A DNA stretch of 64,000 nt from Brachionus rotundiformis (Eukaryota > Rotifera > Eurotatoria > Ploima > Brachionidae). Shown here one piece after another: positions 48,701-60,401 of this stretch. The stretch covers positions 4,255,710-4,319,709 of the forward strand of contig JAESIW010000020.1 in NCBI GenBank assembly GCA_016802295.1, in the 5' to 3' direction. Each line of letters starts with the position of its first letter. Within the stretch, counting starts at the first letter, position 1. The position numbers were made by a program, and so were the translations under genes. The notes under the pieces are model-generated. The model was given only the letters and a program-made list of their open reading frames with translations, was not told where the DNA came from and did no database searches.

Positions 48701-50804
48701 AAATAGTTTAGGATAGAAAAAGAAAATATTTTCATAAACCTAATAGAGTAAATATTTGAATTCCATTTAATTAGGAGCTAAATAAAAGCTTTTGATTTAC
48801 ACGTTCTCTAAATATGTTTAATGCCAAATCATCTTAAATTAGACTTGACGCAGGTCCTGCTTGCATCCTTTAGCCAAAGTGGGTATCTTATCTAAAAACA
48901 AAATATTGATTTTGACTTGGCATAAATGACACCGCGAATTCATAATTTTTTATTAATTTCATCTCAGTGTCTCCCGAGTTTAAGCACATAAAGCACTCGT
49001 TTGGCACTTAATTTAGTAATATTATAATTCTCTATTATGATTATTCAAATCAATAAAGCCGGATGTAAGATTCAAATATTTTTTATGATTGCAAATAAAT
49101 TATATGCGCTGTATTTCTCTTACGATTTGTAAGCAAATTATTTCATGTTTTATATTAAAATTTAATTGTGTTTGTTTCTAAAAAGCTTTTCAGTTTTTTT
49201 GGCGCAATGCTCAATCTTTTCAGCTCTCATGATTCTTTTTCTGGTTCAGGTACATTTGATCCATTGCAGACTCGAAAGGGCAGAATATCAGTCACATTTA
49301 AACCGATTAAGAAAAAATATTTTTTTACTAAAAAATTAATGATCGCATTAGAGCTGATTGCTTGAAGAAAATGTTGTTCTTAAATTAAGATATTCATTTT
49401 TATTTGATTTATGAGCGCAATAAGTAAGAATTATTTTCAAATATTTTATTTATTTACTTTTACAACATGTCTATTAATTAATAGATTTACTTAAAGGGTC
49501 TGTATAGACTTTTTTTTTAAATTCTATCGGGAATAATTTTAGCATTCGCTTAAAATTAAATCAAATTGACAAAATTTGAATTAAGTTTAATTATTTAGCT
49601 TTAATTGCATTTCTTATTTAAATTTTTGCAAATTTCTTGCATTAGAATTTGTCCTAATTAAGATAAAACTAAATATTTAGCTAATTTTAAATCAATCGAT
49701 GTTAATATAAGTTTCGAGAAAAGTGCTTTATTGCTTAATTTGGCAAAAATCCTCTGGTAAATTAGTTAGACAAAAATGATAAGCATCAATTTTCAATTGA
49801 ACTATTTCAATATTTATTTTCACTTCATTAAGGGTTTCAATCAATAATTCTGTTTGACATGGGTGTCATCAGAAGCAAATATTACTAAAAAATTTTATGA
49901 GTAAAACACCAAATACTGTCACATCAATTCCTTGTAGCCTTCAAAATAGCAAAATTTAATCAGAAAGACAGTGATTTTAGATTTCAATGATAAAATTTCA
50001 ACTCTTATCTGAAATTAATTTCAATTTCTAAGTACTCTAGCAAAAATATTACTTTTTAAATAAGATACAAGGAATTTTCTGTAAACCGCTGACGGAAATT
50101 CTTTATTTATTTTAATTAGAAAATTTTTTAATTTTTTATTAGAGAAAAAAAAATGTTATTCAATCATGTCTATTTATAAATTAACCAAAAGCTTAAGCGG
50201 AATAATTATGATGATTATTGCTAATGAATAGACTTTGACGCAAGCACTATCTTTTGGGCGCCTTTTTGACTAAGGATAGCTTCAAGGCATAATTAAACAA
50301 AACAACAGGAGATCAAATTTTTTGATTTATAATTATTTTTGATTAGAAAATTGTGTATAAAATTTCGTTCTCTCTACAATCACTTTGAATTTTGGTATTA
50401 ATTGAAGCGTAAGTATTTGCGTTTTTAGCTAACTTATATTTTGAGGCTTTACATGATGAAGAATCCCTATATTTCATGATATGTTTTTTTAAGTGTTTTC
50501 CAATTACTATAAAATAGTTAGGAATTACTGTTGTTTCAGTTAGCGCCTCAATTTGTGACAATGATATCAATCAATGTGAATTTTTTCTAATTAGAATCAT
50601 ATTTAATATAAATTTAATTTTTTTTATTTAAATTTTAAATAAATTTCTAAATAATAAATCAATATTTGGCCCTGACGGACATTTTTTTTCAAAACCTTTT
50701 CCCAATTATTTAAATTAAATTAATTCTTAGTTTGTTTAGTTTAGAAGATATATATTTTTTGAAAAAAAAATTTTAAAAATGGGTATAAAAAAAATTGACC
50801 AAAA
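45788..50804. other. 5 kb gene-poor stretch
   Basis: The longest empty stretch of the window. It is dominated by A and T runs, with short GC-richer islands at about 45930-45990, 48840-48900, 48930-49010 and 50220-50290. Small open frames at 49168-49365 (+) and 50343-50570 (-) have no recognisable features. It may contain the 3' untranslated region of the zf-met gene and distal elements of the next gene. Confidence 0.5.
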
Positions 50805-51633
50805 ATGAGCAATTTTCCAAATGAAAAATCCAATTTTTTAAGAAACGATCTCTTATCCAGTTCTTTTAGTCATGAAAGTAGCAGTTTGTTGTATGAAAAA
50901 AAGGGCATTAAAAGTGCGTCCAGCTATGACGACTATGAGCTTGATTCTAGACAAGAATTGGTATTTAACAGCATTGGAACCGGTAGTGACAACTCATATA
51001 TACAGGAAACAAACGAGAAAAGAATAAACATGGGTAAAAATCTAAATCAACCTTGTAAAGAATCAAAGACTTCGTCCAGCAGGACTTTAAAAGACCCCAG
51101 CTATTCATTTGTAATGAAAAATGTGGAAAACAAGCATTTTAACAAGGTAAATGATGAGACTATCGGTGGAAATCGTTCGAATTCGTATATACCACAAGCA
51201 GATGATACATTGTCTACTCTATCTGATAAAAAGAAGAAAATTATTGTCAGAATAGTAACCATATTTTCAATAGTGTTTTTTCTTATATGTTTTGCTATGA
51301 TCGCATTTACTCTACGCATGTCAGAAAAAATAGATGCACAAAGTAAATTAATTTTAAAAATATATATATAAAATTAAATTAAAGAAACAAATTTTTTAAA
51401 TCATTTTCAAAGTTCGGAAAGGATATATGGAATATAATTTTAACTCATTGTCAAAATCTACTAAAACAATGTATCCAAAAATACAAGAGCAAAATTTGCC
51501 ACAAAAACTTACTAAAATTGTTCACAAAATCAAAGACTTAAATTCAACACTGATCGAAACAAGTTTATTAACAAATAATAGCTTCACTAGGAAGATTTTC
51601 AAAATTAGATCAGCCAAAATTGGCAATGATTAA
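50805..51633 (+). CDS. orphan single-pass membrane protein
   Basis: Two exons, 50805-51342 and 51413-51633, give 252 residues. I do not recognise it. The first 145 residues are polar and Ser/Asn-rich, then a KKKK cluster precedes a hydrophobic helix (IVTIFSIVFFLICFAMIAFT, about residues 148-170), followed by 80 mostly polar residues with NST and NNS glycosylation sites. With no signal peptide and a basic cluster before the helix, the N-terminus should be in the cytosol (type II). The joined frame across a clean GT..AG intron supports a real gene. Confidence 0.6.
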
Positions 51634-53348
51634 CAATTCAACGAACGATTATTTAATTTTGACTTTATTGGTTTAATTTTTTATAGTGACATAATGTTGA
51701 ATGTATGCAATAAATGTGAAAGTCTTGGGTGAATTTCAAATGATGATGTGACATTAAGAGAAGTTTAGGTCATTTTTTGTAAAAAAAAACATAACCAAAC
51801 AATCGAGTTTACTTAGCATATTATTTTTTTTAGATAGATTATTTTGTAAATATAATTTTAATAAAATTTTTAAAACTTTATTCCGAAAATTTGATTTATT
51901 TATTTAATTAAAAAATTTGAGGGGTAACCTCAGGCCGTATAGAATGGGTCTTGTTCTTTTCAGCATACCGATTAGTATAATTGAAATTGTCTAAAAATAA
52001 ATAGATAATGTTTCGATTAAATTGAAAAAAAATTTGCTTAAAAATTGCTATATCACATGAAAACGATTATGCATGGTTATTTTCCATAAAATAAAAAATG
52101 GGAGATAAAATATACTATTAATCTAGTATTCATCTAACGAATGGCAATGATTGACAATCATACGTGTATAGAACAGAAATGAAAATGGATGATGGATAGA
52201 CATATTTATACAATCTGATCAAAATGGAAAAAAATAACAGATGCATATTTATGTGTCAAAAATGTTACAGTGTTTACAATAAAATAAAATAATAAAAATT
52301 ATGACACTAATGATAAAATTACAATTAAATTAGGTTTGAAGATGCAAAAGAGCTTTAATCAGCCAGGTAAAATTTTTCCGAAAGTACTGAATTTATTGTC
52401 CCAGTAGCTTTCTTTACAAAAAAGGTTAATATAAACATTATTATTGATTATTAATTACATATGGAAAACATATTAAAAATATACTTATAAAGTATTTTAA
52501 ATTCAATTAATGGTGTATTTTTTATTGATCTTGATATGACTTTATCTGATATCAAATTAGGTAAATGTAAAGCTTTTTCAAATTTACTTGATTGATTTTT
52601 ACCAGATTAATTTTGAGTAAAACTCGGTTTGAACGAAGGCGCAAGCTTTTCGGACGAACCCTGGGAACATCTCTAAGATATATTTTTAATAAATAAATTT
52701 ATTGACCTTATTGATCAACTGATAAAAGTCGATAATAAGAAGGCCTGAATCGAATATTAAATAAAATAGACGATTGAATTTTTCTTATCAATATTTTATT
52801 TTTGCGACTCAAGGCTGTTCTTAGAAATAGTCAATGCTGGTGTCCAAAGAATATTATTTGGCTGAAGTGAAGCATCTGATCAAATTTGTTTCATTTTTGC
52901 TTTTTTTTTCCAACTGTTCTTTATTAAATATTGATAGAAAAATATCATATTTCAAAAATTCGTAAACAGAAAAATTCATATAATCTTTAATACAGTAATT
53001 TGATGTGCAAAAAGTCAGTATTAAAATCAATTACTTACTTTTCAGATTTTAATTAAAAAAAAAATTAGACAAAAATACACAAGCAAATATTTGAAAATAA
53101 ATATTTTATTTTATTTGATATTATTACAGCTAATCACTAATGAAAAATAAGTAATAATAAATTTAATAATTTTAGTATCTTTGAATTTGAATTGCGAGCT
53201 TATATTTTGACTAAAAAAACCCGAACAAAGAGAGGCCCAGTTGCTATAGCAATTTAAAAATTTAAGCTAAAAGTTTATTAATCCATATACAAAAATTGCA
53301 TAATTAATTTTTTAATAAAAAGATCGAGTATAACATATATCATTAATT
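51634..53348. other. intergenic, nothing recognised
   Basis: 1.7 kb of AT-rich spacer. One GC-richer patch at 52620-52680 has no coding or structural signature I can name. Confidence 0.5.
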
Positions 53349-55967
53349 ATGGAATTAGCTAGCTATAATACTCAAGAAGAGACACCTCGGTTACCTCCGA
53401 TCAAAAGCCAAAGGTAAGATTCCTAACTTAAATTTAAAAAAATGAGTTCTAAATGGTAAAAAAAGCCAATTAGCAAAAACTGACTCTGGCAATAAGTACA
53501 CCATTGGGAATTCCACAATTTCTGTTCCTCCAAAAAATGCTTTAAAAGTATTTAATTAAAATTGTCTAAAAAATATTTAAAAAATATTTAAAAAATATTT
53601 AGTCAAGTGGAGAGTACTCAGGAGGGGTAATTGATACTTGGCCAGCACATTCTGGCAATCAACGACCATCTAATTTACAAATAACGCTGACAAAAACCAA
53701 TAATTTAATAATTACTAATGCTCAAGCGGAAGGAAGACCAAACATAACGCCTAAACCAAAATTTTTGGAGAATTTGGAAAAATTTTTACATCGTGAGCTA
53801 AAAGTACTAGGATGCGAAAATTCGCTTACTACAAGTGAAGCTCGACTTCAGGTATAAAGCAGGAAAGATAAAAAACTATTATAAAAATATTTTATTTTAT
53901 CTGTCTAAAGGCATATAGAGAAGCCTTTGAATATCTACTAGAAGAATTCAAGACTTATAAACCTATTTTGTCATCTATTAAAAATGAATACGAGCTTATG
54001 TTAGCTTCTCAAAGAGAAAAAATTCGAGAGCTTGAACCTCTAAAGCAAATGTTGGTCACTTTGGCTGATCAATGTGATCACAAATTGATGCAATACAGAG
54101 AAGAAGAAAAACATGAAGTAAAAAGTTTAAAAGAAGAAAGAAAAAAACTTCAAGAATTGGTTCTACAATTGAAAAATGATCGCCACATGTTGGAGATTCA
54201 AGTGGATAAGCTACAGAATGAGCTTACTTTGGAACATGAGAAATTCCGCAATGAACAAGACAAGAGAAAGCTACTAATTGTTGATTTTAATGATTTGAGA
54301 TTTCAACAAGAGGAAGCTAAGCTTAATGAGCTAAAAAGAGAAAAAAAAAGGCAAGCTGAAGGCCATGCACCAGTCGAAGAAGAAAGCGAGGACGATCCTG
54401 TTACCCTTAAAATAGCCTTAAGGTTTAGATGATCTTTTTATTATTTAATAAAATTGTAAAGTTAAAAAATTTTAGAGTGTGTCGACAAAATCTTACTGAC
54501 GCGATGAAACGTTTGACCAAAATGGAAGCTGATTATGGTGATGTTATACCTCGAAGAGATTATCTGGCTCTAGAAACTGTTTATAAAGAATTGGAAGAAA
54601 AAAATGAAAATTTAGAAAGGGAAACCAAAAACATTAGAAACGATTATGGGTTTTTAAATTTTTCAATTTGTTGAATTTTTGGTTTTATTTATTATTTTTT
54701 TCTCTAGATCATTGAGAGATCATGCCAAAAAACTCGAAGAGAAACTTCAAGAACTGGTTCAAGAATTGGAAGCAACTAGGGAAACGAACACACCACGGCC
54801 AGATTGGAATAAATGTGGTACTTTAGTTGAAGGTGGCGCTGACAGATGGCGCGATATATCAGACAATAAATCAAGTGTTCATTTATTAGAAATTTTAATC
54901 AGTGAAATGGATACCAATTCAAAATCTGATTTCACTGGATATGTAAATTTTAAACATCTAATTTTGTTTGATATTTTAACTTTATTTTTTACCAAAGGGT
55001 ATTGGTGCAGAAATTCCAATTTATTTAAGATATGAAGGAAAATTGAAGAATAAAAAATTTTCAAAAAAAGATACACTTAAAATAATTAATGAATTCATGA
55101 TTTATAGAATGCAAAAAGAGGCGGTAATTTTTCAATTAATTAATTAGATAAAATTTAATTGGGATCTTTTTTAAAGAAAAAAGAATCATCTTCTTATGAA
55201 AATGATTTAGATGAGTCTTGGATGAGTTATTTGAAAAAAAAATATAACAACGATGCATATGAGTATAGCTATAATGTTAATGATGCTTGTGACAAATACT
55301 CAACACCTCTTACGGAATTTTTCCAAAATGCTCTCCAAGGTCTCACCGATGAACAAACTTATTTTTATGAGAAGAAAATGATTAATATTCTGATAGATTT
55401 TTTGAAAGAAAATGAAATGAGAGACGTAGAAGGAGTTAGTTTTAAAAATGATAAAAATTCTCTTAATTAAAATTTTTTTAAGAATATAATTTCAAGAAGT
55501 GTTCTAAAAGAAGTGTTGAGGAGTTTTTTCAGATCAAAGAATATGGAGCAGTTAAACGAAGTAGTTGAAGCGGCAGAGCAGGACTCAAGCTCAGTAGACG
55601 GGTCAAGAATAGAGTATTTGTCACTTTTCTCAGAAGAGCATGAAGATAATCCGGCAAGTTTTTTTAATTTGGTCAAAAAGTTTATAAGAGAAGAAAGAAT
55701 CAATTTCGCAAATCAAATATTCGACAGCTTATCCGAAAATAAGTAATTTGTAAAAATGAAAAAGAAAAATTTTTAATTTTTAAACCAAATAGTCCAATAA
55801 CCCCAGCAGATGTTCGAAAAACTATAATGAATCTTGATGAATCTATAGGTGACAAAAACATTGACAGAATTCTTAGCTGGTGCTTTGGAAGTGAAAAACA
55901 ATTAGACATAGAAGCCTTCAAGACAAAAATCGAAAATACTAATCTATTCAATTATCCGAGAAAATAA
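53349..55967 (+). CDS. TSNAXIP1: TSNAXIP1 (translin-associated factor X interacting protein 1)
   Basis: Ten exons: 53349-53413, 53466-53547, 53603-53851, 53911-54422, 54476-54649, 54708-54942, 54998-55123, 55177-55434, 55483-55742 and 55793-55967, 711 residues. The vertebrate protein binds TRAX and is strongest in testis and ciliated cells; its exact job is unclear. Diagnostic blocks: AYREAFEYLLEEFKTYKPIL, REKIRELEPLKQMLVTLADQ, RKLLIVDFNDLRFQQEEAKL, MEADYGDVIPRRDYL and TPRPDWNKCGTLVEGGADRW. Residues about 110-420 are coiled coil. The C-terminal third (GAEIPIYLRYEG, NKKFSKKDT) also follows the human protein and ends in EF-hand-like helices without clear calcium ligands. The acceptor at 53464-53465 rather than the one 8 bp downstream keeps the frame open. 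Confidence 0.92.
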
Positions 55968-56342
55968 TTTTTTAATATATTTTTTAATAATCTTTATTTT
56001 TAAATTATTAGTAATAAAAAAATGCAATTTAAAATTTTGATTGAAATTTGATTTATTACATTTAAGATAAAGAAAATTTCTCAAATATTCAGAGAAAAAA
56101 ATTCATTGATTTAACAAATCATTCTTTTTAAAAAAACATATAAATATTCTTCTAGTCTTATTATCTTAATATTTTATTTATATTTAGGAGAAGAATAAAA
56201 AATCTTTATCTGATAAAAATACTTATTAAAAATATTTTTTGAGTTTTTTTTTTCAATTTTGCATATTATTTATTACCATATGAGCAAATAGCATTGTGGA
56301 CAGGGATTGCTTAAAAAGATAATTTACAAAAAAAATGAAATC
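55968..56342. other. spacer between convergent TSNAXIP1 and CLN3
   Basis: 375 bp holding the 3' ends of both genes. AT-rich; no other feature. Confidence 0.5.
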
Positions 56343-57703
56343 TTAATTGGTAACTTTACCAGTGAATCCAGCCAAAGCAATGCCAAAGCTATCGGCAATA
56401 CTGGCTACCGCGATTGAAAATTCTCTCACATTTTTTGGTATTTCAATCGATATCTGATTAAAAGCACTAGAAAAAGTATCGAAATAATTAATTTAATAAA
56501 AGCAAAATCTTTTGATTTTACTTCACATAGCATCCGCCACCAAGGAGTCCTTCCCAAAATATAAGCAAAAATACTATCCATATTGATGGAAAGTAATCCA
56601 AATATATGTGAGATAAAAAGATGAAGATATTTAGAACTTGAAAAATAGGGAAAATTAGCAGAAATTTTATCTTTATCCATTTAATAGACGATCTGGATAC
56701 AAACACAGCCAATTGATACATAACATTATACCATCTATGCATATTTACCAAGTTTTAATTTACAATTAAAAAAACAAAATTTGTATTACCTGTATTGTAA
56801 TTTATGCTCTTTTATGAATGAATCTTTAAAATATAATAATTCATACAAACCTTGATTAATAAAATATTCAGCAAAATAGACTAAAAATAATGGTATCATA
56901 AATTTTAACAGTGGTGGAATAAGTTTAAATTTCTGAGTTAAAGATCCATGATTAATTGAGCTTGTATAAGGTTCGTCAATAACTCGTTCTTCAGAATTAC
57001 TATCCAGTTCTGCATAAACTCGAGATTTGGCAAAGTCAACAGAAGGAAGTGCAATATAGCTAAGTCCCATTAAAACTGGGATGAACAGCATCAATAAAAT
57101 AGTCGTACTAGGCGAGAGTCCTAAAGATGTAAGTGCGGCATAGCCAAATGATCCAATTAAGCCAGCTGCACCTGTTCCTGACGCCCATCCAGTAATTGAC
57201 AAGGTTCGTATATAAAGTGTACTCAAGCTTAAAAATGTTATTTCACCAAAACTTGAACTAAAACTTGCTGCCATTACACCTAGAAAAATCAATGGTTTTA
57301 GATTGCTCGGGCTCAACGAAACAAGCAAAAAACTGCAGCAATTTGCTATTATAACCAAAACTACTCTTTTCCAGTATTTTATTTTGTGTACAAAGAATGG
57401 CGCGACCAATTTGATGGCTATTCCAGGTAAAATATCAGCAAGAAGAATCGCCCCAGTCGATAATTCATTGCAATCATATTTATTGGTGCCATTATGCTTA
57501 GGTACATCAGTACTATTGGAATCATTATCAGATAAAATGTCATGAGCCGCTGAAAGCATAATAACATAGGCGAAATTGTTTGTCAAGCCTAGGAGCCAAT
57601 AAGACCCAATTACAAACTGTGGATAGTATTTTTCCCAATAATATTCCAAACGGCCCATATTTTTGTTTATTAAATTAAGAATTTTGAATTTTCTTAATAT
57701 CAT
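56343..57703 (-). CDS. CLN3: battenin, CLN3 lysosomal membrane protein
   Basis: Three exons, 56790-57703, 56522-56734 and 56343-56466, give 416 residues (human 438). CLN3 is a lysosomal membrane protein of the major facilitator superfamily needed for export of glycerophosphodiesters; its loss causes Batten disease. Conserved blocks: YWLLGLTNNFAYVIMLSAAH, DCNELSTGAILLADILPGIA, FGEITFLSLSTLY, GWASGTGAAGLIGS and, near the end, QYRWYNVMYQLAVFVSRSS and FWEGLLGGGCYVN. About eleven hydrophobic helices can be counted. The vertebrate C-terminal prenylation motif is absent: the protein ends TGKVTN. Translation may begin at 57703 or at an internal Met 15 residues later (MGRLEYYW). Confidence 0.95.
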
Positions 57704-58765
57704 TTTTGAGAAAAAACTTATTTGAGTTTTGTGATAAAGTAAATCACGTGATAAATGATCAAGTCTTATCGAGTCTCAGTAGCAAAAACATTTAGTCCTT
57801 GTACTGTACTGTGTATTGCTGAATACTTATCGAAATTATATTTTATTGAATCGTTTTATAAATTTTATTAATTCTAATAATTTTCGCTGTTTAATTTTAG
57901 CTTACTTGTTTGAAGGTGTATATAATGAAAAAATTATTCTAATTTTTTTTATTTTAAAATTTTATGCAATACTCACACTAAATATAAACTCAAAATTAAG
58001 TCAAGTAAGTTACAAAATTTATTTCATTAGACTCAAGTATCATAAAATATATAAATAGACTAATTGAATTCCAATTTGATAGGTCTAAGATTGTTCATTT
58101 GATTATTTTTTAAGTTTTAAATACTAAATAAAATAGGAATTTATTATTTTAGGATACCAATAGATTTTTATTTAATTCAGTCTTTAAATTTTAGAAAACA
58201 TTTATCTAATATAACTTGAAATCTGTAATTTCACCAACACTTTTAGGTTTCAAATAAAATGTTATTAAAATAAAAATTTAAAAATAACTGGTGTTCGAAA
58301 TTTATGCTTAAATTCTTAATTTTTTTATATTTAAATTATGTTTTATTTAAGATAAACTGAACGTTCTCTTTCTTATCCAAATATTAACAGATAATTAATT
58401 AAAATAATTTTTATCAAAGTTATATTTAGAATTAAAATTCGATTAACTTAATAAGAAGATGGTATTGGCAGCTACTGCAAGAAATATTTATACAGAAATT
58501 CATCTTCGTAAAAAAATATAAATAAATACATTTTTCATTTTGAAAAGTCTCTTTAAATTTTAATGAAACTTAAATATTAAAGTTTTAATTTTAATTATTT
58601 CCTTTTAATATAATTATATATTTTAACGAATATCATTATGATTTAAAATATATATTTTAGTAAATTTTATTTGGTAGAGTTATTCACTGAATAAAAATGT
58701 TCTGTTCTTGGATTCATTCGATATAAATAATTTACAAAGGTAATTTACCAAAATTATCTTATTAA
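57704..58765. other. intergenic, nothing recognised
   Basis: 1.06 kb AT-rich spacer between the CLN3 start and the COPS7 stop codon. Small open frames here show no conserved features. Confidence 0.5.
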
Positions 58766-59747
58766 CTACTTGGTTCCAGAACTGCTAACTTTTCCACCAC
58801 TCGATATCCTGGATCTTAATAACTTATTTTTTAAACAGTTCTGTTTTAAATTCCAAATAATTACCCTTTAGTTTTTAGAGATTTTTTTGGATCTTTGGCT
58901 ACATTTAATGAATCCGATTCAGATTGGTTTTGAATCATAATTGACTTTTTTAAGTTCAAAACCTTTTAAATGATCAAAAATAAATTCTATTAATTATCTC
59001 ATAGCATCAAAATATTACTTCTTGGTCAATATTTGACTGCTTTTCCATCTGTTTTTGTTTAAAATTGTTGGCCTGGCTAATCTGAGTCTCAATAGTTTTT
59101 AAAGCAATGTCGCAATTTTTGCACCAATTTTCCAAAACATCCAAAATATCATTTACTTGTTCATCGGTGACATCTCTTCCGATGGCAAATTCAATTTCAA
59201 GTTGGTTATTCAATTGGTCAAGCTTTCCTTTGATTATATTTGCATAGAATGCTTCGATAATCAAGTCTTCGAGCTCGCGAACATTTCTTATATTTAATTG
59301 TTCGCACAAATACTTATAAGAAATTGTTCGGTTTTTACTTGCTATTGAGATTATACTTAAGTGTCTTAGCTTAGTAATTGAGACATTGTTAAGTTCCGGA
59401 TACATATTTGGATTTTCTTTTTAAAATTTAATTATTAGAATAATTTAAATTAACCTATTACTTAAGTAATCCGCATATGTTCCATAAGAAAAAAGCTCTA
59501 ATAAGTGGTAAAACTTGGAATAACGTGTGTCATTCTTAAGCTTAAATTTATTGATAAGTTAGACATCTTTTTTTATCTTTAAGTGACAGATTACTGTTTG
59601 AATAAGAGGCAACTCTAGAAACTCGCTGAACGAGTGAACTGTTGGCGATTCAATTACTTTTTGAATCAATTCGACGGCTGGCTCAGCACTGTTAAGAGTT
59701 CTTGCCATGGCAAGGTATTGATCTATTTGAGTCGATTTATCCGTCAT
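58766..59747 (-). CDS. COPS7: COP9 signalosome subunit 7
   Basis: Five exons, 59565-59747, 59462-59534, 59019-59416, 58865-58962 and 58766-58814, give 266 residues (human COPS7A 275). The COP9 signalosome removes NEDD8 from cullins and so controls cullin-RING ubiquitin ligases, including those served by WDTC1. Family blocks: LIQKVIESPTVHSFSEFLEL, FSYGTYADYL, KLRHLSIISIASKNRTISYK, VRELEDLIIEAFYANIIKGK and the PCI winged-helix ending EIEFAIGRDV. The last two small exons encode the loose helix NLKKSIMIQNQ and the Gly/Ser tail GGKVSSSGTK, matching the vertebrate end. One copy stands for the two vertebrate paralogs COPS7A and COPS7B. Confidence 0.94.
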
Positions 59748-59892
59748 TTTGAGATGAAAACGAAAAAAATTGAAAAAAATTTCCAAAATCAAACTTTATT
59801 CTGATTACACAAAAATTTTAATCTCTTCTAAGTTAACATTTGAATTAACAAAAAAATAAAAAATAAATTAGCAAAACGAATGCAAAAAAATT

Positions 59893-59909
59893 CGTCCCTA
59901 GGTGGATTC

Positions 59910-59946
<37 letters not shown>

Positions 59947-59966
59947 GCCGATTGCGCCATAGAGAC
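59893..59966 (-). tRNA. tRNA-Asn (GTT)
   Basis: A 74-nt cloverleaf on the minus strand. The acceptor stem GTCTCTA pairs with TAGGGAC (one G-U pair), the anticodon loop is CTGTTAA, and the T arm has GGTTCGAATCC. It closely matches animal tRNA-Asn. No CCA is encoded and no intron is present. Confidence 0.97.
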
Positions 59967-60027
59967 TTGTTTTCAGTGTTTTACTTAAAATTTATTCCTA
60001 ATTAAAATAACCTTTTCAAAATAAAAA

Positions 60028-60100
60028 AGGCACCGCCGGGAATCGAACCCGGGATCTCCTGTTTACTAGACAGGCGCTTTAGCCACTAAGCCACGGCGCC
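60028..60100 (-). tRNA. tRNA-Thr (AGT)
   Basis: A 73-nt cloverleaf. Acceptor GGCGCCG pairs with CGGTGCC, the anticodon loop is CTAGTAA, and the B box reads GGTTCGATTCC. It lies 61 bp from tRNA-Asn on the same strand. Confidence 0.97.
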
Positions 60101-60401
60101 GCTTATCAATCAATTTAAAACGATAAAAGTATCAATAGTAATTTTTTTAAGATAAGCTTTAACATTAATTTATTTATAAAACTAGTTTCTTTTTATAATT
60201 TAATTATCTAATCATAAAATTATCTTTATTTAAGTAATTTAAGATGTCTTGAAATAGTAGTTTAATGTTTGTCAAGTCAAATAAAGTATTAAAAAAGTTA
60301 TTCTAATTTTTTTTTAGAATCAAATATTTTTTACAAAATTTATTTAATAAAAGAATTAATATTTAATTTTAAAAAAATCCAATTCTATTGAGAATTAAAG
60401 T

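Noticed and set aside
49168..49365. 65-codon plus-strand frame in the gene-poor region
   Set aside because: No ATG-preceded exon structure or motif that could support a gene; left as unexplained.
50343..50570. 75-codon minus-strand frame
   Set aside because: No recognisable domain, no neighbouring exon found that extends it.
53471..53547. Acceptor at 53472-53473 for TSNAXIP1 exon 2
   Set aside because: It gives an immediate stop in frame; the AG at 53464-53465 keeps the frame open.
57816..58058. 80-codon frame between CLN3 and COPS7
   Set aside because: Composition-driven frame in AT-rich DNA without start context or motif.
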